DNA of 40,941 nt from Bacillota bacterium (GTDB lineage Bacteria; Bacillota; Sulfobacillia; UBA3575; DUQP01), in contig DUQP01000054.1 of assembly GCA_012837735.1 (NCBI GenBank), forward strand, positions 1-40,941. The letters are read 5' to 3'. The position numbers and the translations under genes were made by a program. Positions 16,832 to 25,405 of the stretch are shown piece by piece (within the stretch, counting starts at the first letter, position 1; the number at the start of each line of letters is the position of its first letter). Below the pieces are notes generated by a model that made no database searches, was not told the DNA's origin, and was given only the letters and a program-made list of their open reading frames with translations.

Positions 16832-17614
16832 TTAAGAAGCCTTGCTTTCCAAGCGCAACTTGTCCGCTACCATGGCAATGAATTCGGAATTGGTCGGTTT
16901 GCCGCGTTCGCGGCTGATAGTGTATCCGAATAAAGCGTTGATCACTTCCATATTGCCCCGGTTCCAAGCCACCTCAATGGCATGCCGGATTGCCCGCTCG
17001 ACTCGGCTGGGAGTGGTGTGGTGCTTTTTGGCCACCGACGGATACAACTCTTTTGTGATCGCTCCCAGCAAATCCACCCGGTTGATAACCATGATGATGG
17101 CGTCGCGCAGATAAATATAGCCTTTAATATGGGCGGGGATGCCGATTTCATGAATGGCGTTTGTGACCTCCACGTCTATGTTGCGCGTGCGCGGCATAGC
17201 CGGGCGCTGTGCCGTTACTTGCCCCTTTGCCACCAAGCGGACCCGTTCTGCCAGGACATCCAAATTGAATGGTTTTAGAATATAATAGTCCGCGCCGAGA
17301 TGCAAAACTTTTTGCGTGAACGATTCTTGGCCGAAAGCGGTCAGCATAATCACCTTGGGCCGGCGAGGCAGTTCCATTGCGTTCAACCTTTCCAAAACGC
17401 CGATGCCATCCAAATGAGGCATAATTATGTCGAGCAAGATGACATCCGGAATTTGATCTGGTCTTTCCTTGGCCAGATACTGAATGACCTCCAGACCGTT
17501 AAACGCCACGGCGCTGACTTGGCACTGGGGTTGAGAATTGAAGTGGTCTTTGAGTAACTCGCAAAACTCGCGGTTGTCATCCGCGATCATAATACGAATG
17601 ATTTCATCTGCCAT
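16832..17614 (-). CDS. spo0A: sporulation master response regulator Spo0A
   Basis: A 260-residue phosphorelay response regulator that starts sporulation. The receiver domain has acidic pocket D12/D13, the phospho-acceptor D62 in VILLDIIMP, a Thr in MLTAFG and the Lys in ILKPFN. The C-terminal DNA-binding domain (about residues 145-260) carries the Spo0A-specific [32 protein letters not shown] and [10 protein letters not shown] segments. An AAGGAGG SD site lies upstream. As in Bacillus, spoIVB lies upstream on the same strand. A candidate sigma-H promoter with an overlapping 0A-like box is listed separately. Confidence 0.98.
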   Translation of the reverse strand: MADEIIRIMIADDNREFCELLKDHFNSQPQCQVSAVAFNGLEVIQYLAKERPDQIPDVILLDIIMPHLDGIGVLERLNAMELPRRPKVIMLTAFGQESFTQKVLHLGADYYILKPFNLDVLAERVRLVAKGQVTAQRPAMPRTRNIDVEVTNAIHEIGIPAHIKGYIYLRDAIIMVINRVDLLGAITKELYPSVAKKHHTTPSRVERAIRHAIEVAWNRGNMEVINALFGYTISRERGKPTNSEFIAMVADKLRLESKAS

Positions 17615-17649
17615 TAAACAAAAACCTCCTTGTCACTGGGTGAGTAGTG

Positions 17650-17679
17650 AGTTTCGACGCGCCAAGAAGGTTTTCCTTT
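17650..17679 (-). promoter_or_regulatory. candidate sigma-H promoter with 0A-box-like sites upstream of spo0A
   Basis: On the minus strand AAAGGAAAA (17671-17679) is followed after 12 nt by GTCGAAACT (17650-17658), close to the sigma-H pattern RnAGGAwWW-N11-12-RnnGAATWW. The -10 part overlaps CGTCGAA (17653-17659), a 6/7 match to the 0A box TGTCGAA. A second 6/7 match, AGTCGAA, lies at 17728-17734. A TATAAT at 17753-17758 (minus) may be the -10 of a vegetative promoter but lacks a -35. Confidence 0.5.
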
Positions 17680-17762
17680 TGGAGCAATTGCCGTACATTT
17701 CGCAAAATCACCCATTTTTCTCCGCAATTCGACTAAAAACGCCCATGTGGTAATTATATCCG

Positions 17763-19094
17763 CTAGGAGGCAGCTGCCCCCTCCCCAAAAATATTATCCT
17801 GCCAAAGTCCGCATTCCCTAACCATCCATTCAATGAAAACTCCATAACCACGTGTCGGATCGTTTACCATAACATGTGTCACCGCACCCACCAGGCGCCC
17901 ATCCTGGATGATCGGACTGCCGCTCATCCCTTGCACGATCCCACCTGCTTTTTGCAACAGACGTTCATCTGTTACTTTGATAATCAAACCTTTGCCGGCC
18001 GGCTGCTGCTGCTGATAAACGCGGCTGATTTCCACGGCATAACGCTCTGGACGATCTCCCTGCAGAACAGTGATAATTTCCGCCGGTCCAGTGTGCACCT
18101 CGGTAGCGAGCGCGATCGGCACCGGATGGGCGATGCAATGCTCCCTGGGACGTTCTTGCAAGTGCCCGCTGATGCCAAAGATGGTATTCTGTTCAATTGT
18201 CCCGGAGAACTCTGTTTGGGCTTTGAAAACCCCGATTTTTTCCCCAGGCACCCCTGCCACACCTTCCTGGATTCCAGAGATGGAAGCCTTTACAATTCGA
18301 CCTGAGCGCACTGGCAAGGGCTCTTCAGATTGTTCGCCCACGATCGGATGGCCGAGGGCAGCATATGTCTTGGTTTCGGGGTCGTAGAATGTCAGAGTGC
18401 CGACACCGGCCGAACCATCTTTCACATACAGACCAAGGCGGAAAATATCGTCCTGACCCTGGACCGGCTTGACTTGCAAATGTAGTTGGCGGCCTGCGCG
18501 TTGGATTGTGAGGCGGACTGGGTTTTGCTTATGCCCGGAATGTTGCACGATACTGGTCAGCTGCTCAATTGTGATGAGAATTTGTCCATTGGCACGCAAA
18601 ATCAGATCGCCTTGTTTGATGCCGGCCTGGCGGCTGGGACTGGCCACAGTGCCCGACTCTGTGGCAAGATCAGCGTAACCTACCACCAGTAACCCAGACG
18701 ATCTCACTAACACTCCAATCGAATGTCCTCCCGGCACAACATTGATGCGTGGTACCACATCAACTACCACGCGCCGCCAGGGGATAAAGCCAAACAGTCG
18801 CATTTCCAACACTGTACTGCCGACTTGATGCGGGGTGACAGTAAGAGGAGCGCCAGGCACGATTTTCCAGCCATTGGACAGGTCGCGTCCCTGGACTTCC
18901 AAAATGCCTTCTTGAGCCGATTTGACATAAGTTGTGAAGGGCAATGCAGGCTTAATTTCCTGCAATTGTCCCTGTGATAATCTGATATGATCGGGAAACA
19001 TGATAATACCTTGCAACGGTGTACTGACCGTGAGCAAGAGCACAACGGCAATCAACAATAGACCGAACGGTTTCCGGCATGGTTTTGAATTCAT
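17763..19094 (-). CDS. spoIVB: SpoIVB serine peptidase (sigma-K checkpoint)
   Basis: A 443-residue secreted peptidase that signals from the forespore to activate SpoIVFB processing of pro-sigma-K. An N-terminal membrane/signal segment (about residues 10-30) is followed by a beta-rich region, a PDZ domain (about 115-210, around SRQAGIKQGDLILRANGQ) and the S55 peptidase domain. The catalytic His is in ALGHPIV (near residue 248) and the Ser in GMSGSPII (near 391). The SD site is weak. Whether all sigma-K pathway members exist in this organism cannot be judged from the window. It is followed by spo0A in the same direction, the standard order. Confidence 0.96.
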   Translation of the reverse strand: MNSKPCRKPFGLLLIAVVLLLTVSTPLQGIIMFPDHIRLSQGQLQEIKPALPFTTYVKSAQEGILEVQGRDLSNGWKIVPGAPLTVTPHQVGSTVLEMRLFGFIPWRRVVVDVVPRINVVPGGHSIGVLVRSSGLLVVGYADLATESGTVASPSRQAGIKQGDLILRANGQILITIEQLTSIVQHSGHKQNPVRLTIQRAGRQLHLQVKPVQGQDDIFRLGLYVKDGSAGVGTLTFYDPETKTYAALGHPIVGEQSEEPLPVRSGRIVKASISGIQEGVAGVPGEKIGVFKAQTEFSGTIEQNTIFGISGHLQERPREHCIAHPVPIALATEVHTGPAEIITVLQGDRPERYAVEISRVYQQQQPAGKGLIIKVTDERLLQKAGGIVQGMSGSPIIQDGRLVGAVTHVMVNDPTRGYGVFIEWMVRECGLWQDNIFGEGAAAS

Positions 19095-19403
19095 AGCACA
19101 TGCACCACGCTTTGGTTGGATTTTTTTCTAAATGTGATGGATTCTGATCCGGACTGAACCCTTGCACAGGTAAACTCTCCTCTGCAGCAGGTCGGTATGT
19201 AGGTTGGTAGACATAAAATATTGTCACTGATTGTGCAGACTGGCAAAAATGCAGATACCAAAACGGCGGCGAGTCAGCCGGGATGCGATTGGGGCTAAAT
19301 GGGCTGTCGCAGCTGACAAAAACTGTTCGGCCGAAAAAACCTTAAACTGTTACTTTTGTCCGTATGTGGGATGGAGAAGGGCACCAAGCTAGGGTTGGGG
19401 TGA
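19095..19403. promoter_or_regulatory. divergent intergenic region between spoIVB and steA-like gene
   Basis: 309 bp without a gene, expected to carry promoters for both directions. A 10-bp palindrome TTCGGCCGAA sits at 19326-19335, flanked by inverted copies of GACAAAA (19314-19320) and TTTTGTC (19354-19360), with ACTGTT occurring near both. I see no clear consensus promoter. A forespore (sigma-G) promoter for spoIVB is expected from biology, but no convincing match was found. Confidence 0.3.
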
Positions 19404-20531
19404 GTGCTGGTGATTACCGGAATTGCTCGGTTGGGACGTCGTACGAAAGAATTGGCGATTCGCCTGAAAGCCGGTGACATCGCCGTAATCGATCACGAAG
19501 GCATTGACGGCGTGGCCGCTTGGTCCTTAGTGGCGCGTGGCGCACGGGCCGTTTTGAATGCCGCCCCTTGTTTTAGTTCCCAGTATCCAAATACTGGCCC
19601 GCAAGTGTTCTTGCAATGCGGTTTGCCTGTTTGGCATAGTTGCGGCGCAGCTGTTTTCGATCTGCACGACGGTGAGCGGATCAAGATCTGCGCCGGGCGA
19701 GTGTATCGCGCTGGTGACGAGCGCGTTTTGGCGCAGGGAGAGCTGTTGACTCAAGAACAAATGGCAAAACATCAAATAAAGACCATGGCTGCCCTGGGCA
19801 GGCAGTTGAACATATTTGTCGATAACACGCTGGCGTTTGTTCAGCGCGAAAAATCACTATTAGTGGATGACCTGGCGCTGCCACCGTTAAAGACCAAACT
19901 GGCGGGCAAACACGTTTTGGTGATTGCCCGCGGCCCCGGGTATCGCACTGACCTGTTTGCTATCAGGGGTTATATGGACGCCATGCAACCAGTTTTGATC
20001 GGGGTGGATGGCGGGGCGGACGCCTTATTGGAGCTGGGCTATAAGCCAGATATGATAATCGGCGATATGGATAGCGTGACAGACGCGGCTTTGCGGCAGG
20101 CGCGCGACTTAATCGTGCACGCTTATGTTGATGGTCGTGCGCCCGGGGCGGCCCGGTTGCAAGCCCTGGGCCTTGGGTTTGGATTGGTCCGGTCTTTAGG
20201 GACAAGCGAAGATGTTGCTCTGTTGACGGCGCACCAACTCGCTGCTGATTTGATTGTTGGGGTAGGCTTGCATTCCAATATGATTGATTTTCTTGAGAAG
20301 GGCCGTCCCGGTATGGCCAGCACCCTGCTGGTACGGATGCGAGTGGGTCCGAAATTAGTCGATGCCAAGGGCGTTAGTCGGCTTTGGGAAGGGCGTCTGC
20401 GCGCCAGACAGTTTCTACCTTTAGTGGCCGCGGCAATGCTGCCCATAACCATAGTGATGTGCGTGGCCCCATGGAGCCGACTGATCCTGCGGTTGCTATG
20501 GATGAAATGCCGTTTGGTATTTGGGTATTGA
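19404..20531 (+). CDS. steA: SteA-like putative cytokinetic ring protein (TPK-fold)
   Basis: A 375-residue protein with an N-terminal region (LAIRLKAGDIAVIDHEGIDG), a middle domain resembling the thiamine pyrophosphokinase catalytic fold (GVDGGADALLELGYKPDM then IIGDMDSV) and a C-terminal membrane segment (about 338-370). This layout fits SteA, which in actinobacteria works with SteB at the septum. The role in Firmicutes is unproven. The GTG start at 19404 has a weak AGGGTTGGGG site. It overlaps the next gene, a SteB/MctB homologue, and leads a four-gene envelope cluster. It is not a real thiamine pyrophosphokinase by context. Confidence 0.85.
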   Translation: MLVITGIARLGRRTKELAIRLKAGDIAVIDHEGIDGVAAWSLVARGARAVLNAAPCFSSQYPNTGPQVFLQCGLPVWHSCGAAVFDLHDGERIKICAGRVYRAGDERVLAQGELLTQEQMAKHQIKTMAALGRQLNIFVDNTLAFVQREKSLLVDDLALPPLKTKLAGKHVLVIARGPGYRTDLFAIRGYMDAMQPVLIGVDGGADALLELGYKPDMIIGDMDSVTDAALRQARDLIVHAYVDGRAPGAARLQALGLGFGLVRSLGTSEDVALLTAHQLAADLIVGVGLHSNMIDFLEKGRPGMASTLLVRMRVGPKLVDAKGVSRLWEGRLRARQFLPLVAAAMLPITIVMCVAPWSRLILRLLWMKCRLVFGY

Positions 20532-20544
20532 CGGGGGTGCAGGG

Positions 20545-21423
20545 GTGGGGTTGAATCAGCGCTATTTGATCATCTCGTTTGCGGCTATATTCATGGCGCT
20601 CGGAATCGGGCTGTTAGTGGGCATGTCCTTGGCCAATGATGGTACCCTGGTGCAACGGCAGGAGGCATTGATCAGTTCCCTGGAAGCGGATTTCGTCCTT
20701 TTGCAAGGGGAGCTGGCAAACCTGCGCAACGAGTTACGTAGGGCCAATTTGCGCGCCAGTGCTGCAGACACATTTGCCCAGGCTGTGAACGAATATCTGG
20801 CCAGCGATCGCTTGCAGGGTTATCGGGTTGCAATCGTGCAAACTGACAGCCAAATACAACGGGCACTGGTCGGGACGTTGAAACAAGCTGGGGCACAGGT
20901 GCTGGCAGTGGTCCAATTCTCGGCCGTGCTACCGACAAACGCTGATCCCCCGGGTTGGGATAGACCCGTTTGGGGGTCGCAGGCACTATCGGCCGGGGAG
21001 GCGTTGGCTACCGGGTTATATGCTTGCCTGAACGATGGCCAGACTGATTTGCTGCAGAATTTAGCCCGAGCGGGTGTCTTGGGTGTTTTGGAGGAAACAA
21101 GCGCGGCCGGGACAAGCGGTCCGTGCCCGGTGGCGGTCCTATTCGTCGGTCCCTGGCCGGCAGCAGGACAGGAATTATTACATTCTGCGATCACAGCTTT
21201 GCAGAGGCAGGGATGCCAACTGGTGGCAGCGGAACCGCTTGGCACGGACGGGAATGGGTTGGCGTTTTTTCGCTCCTTTGGTATCAGCACGGTCAACCAT
21301 TTGGATTGCCCGGGTGGCGAACTGGCGGTCGTGTTAAGTCTAGCCGGGGCCAATGGTAGTTTCGGCTATGGCCGCGGAGCGGACGATGGGATCATACCGT
21401 GTTTGGGTGGTGATGCTGAATGA
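20545..21423 (+). CDS. SteB/MctB-like DUF3186 family membrane-anchored protein
   Basis: About 292 residues with one N-terminal membrane segment (roughly residues 8-28, IISFAAIFMALGIGLLVGM), a coiled coil (about 35-70) and an extracytoplasmic alpha/beta domain. This is the DUF3186 family, often annotated as copper transporter MctB; in corynebacteria the paralogue next to SteA is SteB. With one membrane segment a channel role is doubtful, and pairing with SteA suggests an envelope function. GTG 20545 or TTG 20551 are likely starts; 20521 would be a longer one. The stop overlaps the following ATG (ATGA). Confidence 0.8.
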   Translation: MGLNQRYLIISFAAIFMALGIGLLVGMSLANDGTLVQRQEALISSLEADFVLLQGELANLRNELRRANLRASAADTFAQAVNEYLASDRLQGYRVAIVQTDSQIQRALVGTLKQAGAQVLAVVQFSAVLPTNADPPGWDRPVWGSQALSAGEALATGLYACLNDGQTDLLQNLARAGVLGVLEETSAAGTSGPCPVAVLFVGPWPAAGQELLHSAITALQRQGCQLVAAEPLGTDGNGLAFFRSFGISTVNHLDCPGGELAVVLSLAGANGSFGYGRGADDGIIPCLGGDAE

Positions 21424-22118
21424 AACTGTGCGCGTTGATCCCGGCTTTCAATGAACAAGCACGGATCGCCGCTACAGTTGGTGCTTTACTGGAAGTTTGC
21501 CAGCAGGTGCTGGTGGTAGATGACGGTTCGGCAGATGACACGGCCATTTTGGCTCAATCCGCTGGTGCGCAGGTAATCAGCCTGCCCGTCAACCGGGGGA
21601 AAGGGGCGGCTATCAGGGCCGGCCTACCTCACTTGACAGGGGACGTGGTGTTATTGGTGGACGGCGATTTGGGCCGGGCAGCGGCCAGATTGGTGCCGTT
21701 GGCCGACGCGGTCAAAAGTGATATTGCCGACTTGACGATCGCCCGTTTTGACCGTACGGGAGCGGGCGGTGGTTTGGGGATTGTGCGCGGATTGGCCCGC
21801 TGGGCGGTGCAAACCCAACTTGGCATCCCAATCACAGAGCCTCTTTCCGGACAAAGGGCCGTGCGCCGGGAGCTATTGGCAAGCTTGCCGCTGGCAGAGG
21901 GTTTCGGCGTAGAGGTGGGCATGATCTTTGATGCGATTAAATGTGGTGGACGGGTGCTGGAAGTGGATTTGGGCAGACCCCCGGACGGGATTGTGACAGG
22001 TAAGACTTTAGCAGGCTACTACCATCGCTTGCGACAGTTGCTGGATGTCTTGGTGGCCCTGCGGGACCGTTGGCAGTGGTTTGGGCGCCGCAAAGGGGGA
22101 AAAAAAAGGTTTGTTTAA
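21420..22118 (+). CDS. family 2 glycosyltransferase
   Basis: A 232-residue GT-A fold enzyme of the GT2 family, DPM1/polyprenyl-phosphate type. It has ALIPAFNE at the N-terminus, VVDDGSADDT (about residues 37-46), VNRGKGAA and the DXD motif in LLVDGDLGRA (near residue 80), then SGQRAVRRE. No membrane segment is visible, so the enzyme is cytoplasmic, perhaps bound to its membrane partners. Substrate is unknown. It lies between the SteB-like gene and a MraY-like gene with overlaps on both sides, so the three act together, likely on a lipid-linked sugar. Confidence 0.88.
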   Translation: MKLCALIPAFNEQARIAATVGALLEVCQQVLVVDDGSADDTAILAQSAGAQVISLPVNRGKGAAIRAGLPHLTGDVVLLVDGDLGRAAARLVPLADAVKSDIADLTIARFDRTGAGGGLGIVRGLARWAVQTQLGIPITEPLSGQRAVRRELLASLPLAEGFGVEVGMIFDAIKCGGRVLEVDLGRPPDGIVTGKTLAGYYHRLRQLLDVLVALRDRWQWFGRRKGGKKRFV

Positions 22119-23019
22119 TGTTATATTATGGGCCGGCAGTAGCATTGGTCAAGCTATCATAGGTGGGGCATTGGCGTGGGCGGTTGGACAGTTATTGTTG
22201 CCGCCTGTCCTGCAGGCTTTGCAAAAGGGTGGGGCAGAGCGAAAAAACTATTGCGGTGAGTTGATTCCCACTGCCGGTGGATTGGCGATTGTGTTCGCTA
22301 CTGTGAGCGTGATCGCACTCACCGGAATGGCCGGGCATCCCCTGACCGGGGTTTTTTTGTTTGTGTTCCTCGGATTTGCCCTCCTGGGTCTCTTGGACGA
22401 TTGGATTGGCCTAAATGGTCCGCGGGGCTGGCGGGGTCATTTGGGCTATTTGCGCGCCGGCGAAATCAGCAGCGGCACTTTAAAAATGCTGGGCGGTGGT
22501 CTACTGGGTATCGGGGCGGCATTGGCTTTACCGCTGTCATTGGTGACACTTATTCCGGCCGCAGCGGTAATCGCTCTTTTTGCAAACACTTGTAACTTGC
22601 TTGACCTCCGCCCAGGCCGCTGCCTAAAAGTGGCACTGATATTTTGTATTTTGCTATTACTTGGTGATATGGACAACCTTGGGTTTTTGGCGCCGCTTTG
22701 TGGTGCTTTGCTGGCGTTTTTGCCGTATGACCTGGCGCGCCGCGCTATGTTGGGAGATTGTGGAGCAAACGCGGTTGGGGCTGGGATCGGCTTGGCGGCG
22801 GTGGTGAGCATGACTCCGGTCCTAATCGGTGTCTTGGCCATATCGCTGCTCGTTTTTAATCTGTATTGTGAAAAACATTCATTTAGCGTGGCAGTGCGCA
22901 ATAACTCTTTTTTGGCAATGATTGATGCCTGGGGTGGCAACGGAGAAAAAATGAGAGCTTTGCCCGAAGGTGAAAATTCGACTTCGCAAGGAGGGAAAGA
23001 TGGTGCGGTGGAGAATTAG
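22111..23019 (+). CDS. MraY/WecA-like polyprenyl-phosphate sugar-phosphate transferase, divergent
   Basis: About 302 residues with roughly 8-10 hydrophobic segments. Family hints are LLDDWIGLNGPRG (about residues 96-108), the loop NTCNLLDLRPGRC (about 164-176) and LGDCGANAVGAG (about 213-224), which match the positions of the MraY DD motif, the NxxNxxDG motif and the GD motif. The usual second Asp of DGLDG is replaced by LRPGR, so chemistry could be altered. The TTG at 22111 follows AAAGGGGG and overlaps the GT2 stop. It ends the steA cluster. It is not the main MraY, which belongs in the murein cluster. Confidence 0.8.
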   Translation: MFNVILWAGSSIGQAIIGGALAWAVGQLLLPPVLQALQKGGAERKNYCGELIPTAGGLAIVFATVSVIALTGMAGHPLTGVFLFVFLGFALLGLLDDWIGLNGPRGWRGHLGYLRAGEISSGTLKMLGGGLLGIGAALALPLSLVTLIPAAAVIALFANTCNLLDLRPGRCLKVALIFCILLLLGDMDNLGFLAPLCGALLAFLPYDLARRAMLGDCGANAVGAGIGLAAVVSMTPVLIGVLAISLLVFNLYCEKHSFSVAVRNNSFLAMIDAWGGNGEKMRALPEGENSTSQGGKDGAVEN

Positions 23020-23038
23020 TGGGTTTGGAAGCCCCCAC

Positions 23039-23071
23039 CTGGTAATGGTGAGTGATGGCGACCATTACCAG
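23039..23071. promoter_or_regulatory. perfect 11-bp inverted repeat upstream of the leucine dehydrogenase operon
   Basis: CTGGTAATGGT (23039-23049) and ACCATTACCAG (23061-23071) are exact complements with an 11-nt spacer. No T-tract follows, so a simple terminator is unlikely. It lies about 38 bp upstream of the candidate -35 box, the distance expected of an activator or repressor site. Confidence 0.5.
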
Positions 23072-23109
23072 AGACTGGTATTTACGGCCTCAAGCTCCCG
23101 TTGCGGCAC

Positions 23110-23138
23110 TTGACGGCTGTTTCATATTGCAATTTTAT
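23110..23138 (+). promoter_or_regulatory. candidate sigma-A promoter of the leucine dehydrogenase operon
   Basis: TTGACG (23110-23115), 17-nt spacer, TTTTAT (23133-23138). The -35 is 5/6 and the -10 is 4/6. The predicted start is near 23145, leaving a short leader of about 40 nt before the gene. A sigma-54 signature (GG-N10-GC) was looked for and not found. Confidence 0.45.
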
Positions 23139-23184
23139 CCTACTTATTTTGCAAGTCAACTTCTCAATAAGGGGGTTTCAGTGT

Positions 23185-24279
23185 ATGGAGATTTTTGAAA
23201 AAATGACAACACAAGGGCATGAGCAAGTAATTTTCTGTTACGATGCGCCGTCCGGTTTGCGAGCGATAATCGCAATTCACGATACCACGCTCGGACCGGC
23301 CCTGGGTGGGGCGCGTATGTGGCCTTACCAATCAGAAGCTGATGCCCTTTATGATGTGTTGCGGCTTTCGCGCGGTATGACATACAAGAACGCCGCGATG
23401 GGCTTGAACTTGGGTGGTGGTAAGTCTGTCATTATCGGTGATGCGCGGACCGAGAAAACGGAGGAACTGTTGCGCAGCTTTGGGCGTTTCGTGCACTCTT
23501 TAGGCGGTCGGTACCTGACTGCGGAAGATGTGGGCATCGGGCCGGAGGATATGGGACTGATAAGAATGGAAACGCCTCATGTAGTGGGGTTGTTGGAGAA
23601 AAGCGGTGATCCCTCACCTGTCACGGCGTTTGGTGTTTACCGGGGCATGCAAGCCTGCGCGCAATTTGCCTGGGGAGAGGAATCATTGCAGGGCCGGACC
23701 GTTGCTGTGCAAGGCCTGGGTCATGTCGGTAAGAATTTAGTCAAACGGCTGGCTGAAGAAGGGGCGCAGCTGGTGGTAACGGATATCGACCCGGAACGGG
23801 TGCAAGAGATCGTACAGAATTATGGGGCCCGGGCTGTGGACCCGGACGAGATCTACGGTGTGGATTGCGATTTCTACGCGCCCTGCGCCTTGGGGGGGAC
23901 ATTGAACGATGATACCGTCTCCCAGCTCAAGTGCCGCGTGGTGGCTGGTTCTGCCAATAACCAGCTGGTTGAGTTGCAGCATGGCGATGTGCTGCGGGCA
24001 AAAGGAATCATCTACGCCCCGGACTTCGTGATTAACGGCGGCGGTGCGATAAATGTGGCCGGAGAATTGGAACCCGACGGTTATAACCGGGATGTGGCTT
24101 TCAAAAGGGTGGAACTGATTTACGGCAAAATCATGCAGGTTCTGGAGACTTCTGAACGGGAGGGGATTTCAACTGTGCAAGCCGCCAACATGATGGCGGA
24201 GGAACGCATCGCCCGGATAGCGAAACTAAAAAGAACATATCTGCCAGATAGACGGACTATTCATCGAGGCTCTTGCTAG
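23185..24279 (+). CDS. leucine dehydrogenase (Glu/Leu/Phe/Val dehydrogenase)
   Basis: About 364 residues. It deaminates branched-chain amino acids to 2-oxo acids with NAD+. The catalytic Lys region is NLGGGKSVI (about residues 76-84), the substrate-site loop [10 protein letters not shown] lies before it, and the NAD-binding motif is [11 protein letters not shown] (near residue 177). The ATG at 23185 is behind AAGGGGG; the longer reading from 23101 starts in the promoter. Followed by butyrate kinase and a 2-oxoacid:ferredoxin oxidoreductase, the natural next enzymes. Valine or phenylalanine specificity cannot be excluded. Confidence 0.93.
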   Translation: MEIFEKMTTQGHEQVIFCYDAPSGLRAIIAIHDTTLGPALGGARMWPYQSEADALYDVLRLSRGMTYKNAAMGLNLGGGKSVIIGDARTEKTEELLRSFGRFVHSLGGRYLTAEDVGIGPEDMGLIRMETPHVVGLLEKSGDPSPVTAFGVYRGMQACAQFAWGEESLQGRTVAVQGLGHVGKNLVKRLAEEGAQLVVTDIDPERVQEIVQNYGARAVDPDEIYGVDCDFYAPCALGGTLNDDTVSQLKCRVVAGSANNQLVELQHGDVLRAKGIIYAPDFVINGGGAINVAGELEPDGYNRDVAFKRVELIYGKIMQVLETSEREGISTVQAANMMAEERIARIAKLKRTYLPDRRTIHRGSC

Positions 24280-24291
24280 GGAGGGGACACA

Positions 24292-25368
24292 GTGAAAGAC
24301 CTATTTGTATTAGTCATCAACCCAGGATCCACATCCACCAAAGTGGCTATCTTCAAAGGAGAAGAACCTTTCCTGGAAAAGACGATCCGGCATAGCAGCG
24401 AAGAACTAGCGGTATTCGCTACGATCATGGACCAATTGGATTTTCGGCAGCAACTGATTGAGGATTGGTTGAAAGAGGAAGGGTTTTCCGTTCAACAGAT
24501 AGCTGCGGTGGTCGCCCGCGGCGGAGCTTTGAAACCAATCGCCGGCGGAACATATAGCGTCAATGATGAAATGATCGCTGATTTGAAGGAGAGCCGTTAC
24601 GGCCGCCATGCGTCCAATCTGGGTGCTAGCTTGGCGAATGCGATCGCAGGACCCTTGGCGATTCCGGCTTTCATCGTAGATCCTGTGGCAGTTGATGAAC
24701 TACAGCCGCTCGCTCGTTATTCCGGCCTTCCCGAATTGCCCAGACGCAGTGTTTTCCATGCCCTGAACCAGAAGGCTGTGGCGCGCGTGGCAGCGCGTGA
24801 CCTTGGCACAAAATATGATCAAATCAATTTGATTGTCGCCCATATGGGCGGCGGCATCAGCGTCGGTGTGCATGTGCGCGGGCGCGTGATAGACGTCAAC
24901 AACGGCCTGGACGGGGAAGGTCCGCTCAGCCCGGAACGGGCCGGCACGTTACCGGTGGGAGATTTAATTAAGCTGTGTTTTTCCGGCCAATACACCATGG
25001 ATGAGATGTATCGGCGTGCCGTCGGAAGAGGCGGGCTGGTGGCTTACCTGGGCACAAACGACGTGCGAGAGATTGAAAAAAGAATCGATACCGGAGACAA
25101 AGAAGCTGCGGAAATATTGGAGGCTATGGCCTATCAGGTGGCAAAGGAAATCGGGGCCCTAGTGGCCGTGGTTGCTGGTGACGTGGATGCGATCGTGTTG
25201 ACCGGTGGCCTTGCGTATTCGGAGCGCTTCGTCGGTTGGATCCGCAAGCGAGTGGAATCATTCGCGCGCGTGATGGTTTATCCTGGAGAAGATGAAATGC
25301 GGGCCCTGGTGGAGGGTGCCCTGCGCGTCTTGCGCGGAGAGGAAGCACCAAGAGAATACACCGCATGA
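24292..25368 (+). CDS. buk: butyrate kinase (acyl kinase)
   Basis: A 358-residue ASKHA-fold kinase that turns butyryl- or branched-chain acyl-phosphate and ADP into the acid and ATP. N-terminal VINPGSTSTKVAIF (phosphate 1 motif), VARGGALKPI, AHMGGGISVGVH and VLTGGLAYSERF are in the expected order. GTG start behind a GGGAGGGG site, 12 nt after the previous stop. In this operon it would make ATP from isobutyryl-, isovaleryl- or 2-methylbutyryl-phosphate. A phosphate butyryltransferase gene, its usual partner, is not seen in the window. Confidence 0.95.
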   Translation: MKDLFVLVINPGSTSTKVAIFKGEEPFLEKTIRHSSEELAVFATIMDQLDFRQQLIEDWLKEEGFSVQQIAAVVARGGALKPIAGGTYSVNDEMIADLKESRYGRHASNLGASLANAIAGPLAIPAFIVDPVAVDELQPLARYSGLPELPRRSVFHALNQKAVARVAARDLGTKYDQINLIVAHMGGGISVGVHVRGRVIDVNNGLDGEGPLSPERAGTLPVGDLIKLCFSGQYTMDEMYRRAVGRGGLVAYLGTNDVREIEKRIDTGDKEAAEILEAMAYQVAKEIGALVAVVAGDVDAIVLTGGLAYSERFVGWIRKRVESFARVMVYPGEDEMRALVEGALRVLRGEEAPREYTA

Positions 25369-25405
25369 GTGGTTGCTGTAGACTACGCGGCAAAGGAGAG
25401 GTACC

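Noticed and set aside
19404-20531. true thiamine pyrophosphokinase
   Set aside because: The fold is similar, but the extra N-terminal domain, C-terminal membrane segment and steB neighbour point to SteA.
23100-23150. sigma-54 promoter, as known for Bacillus bkd operons
   Set aside because: The GG and GC elements are spaced 12 nt apart rather than 10; the sigma-A match is better.
23020-23184. T-box or leucine-sensing leader before leucine dehydrogenase
   Set aside because: The leader is too short, and no T-box sequence (AGGGTGG-type) or Leu-codon-rich leader peptide was found.
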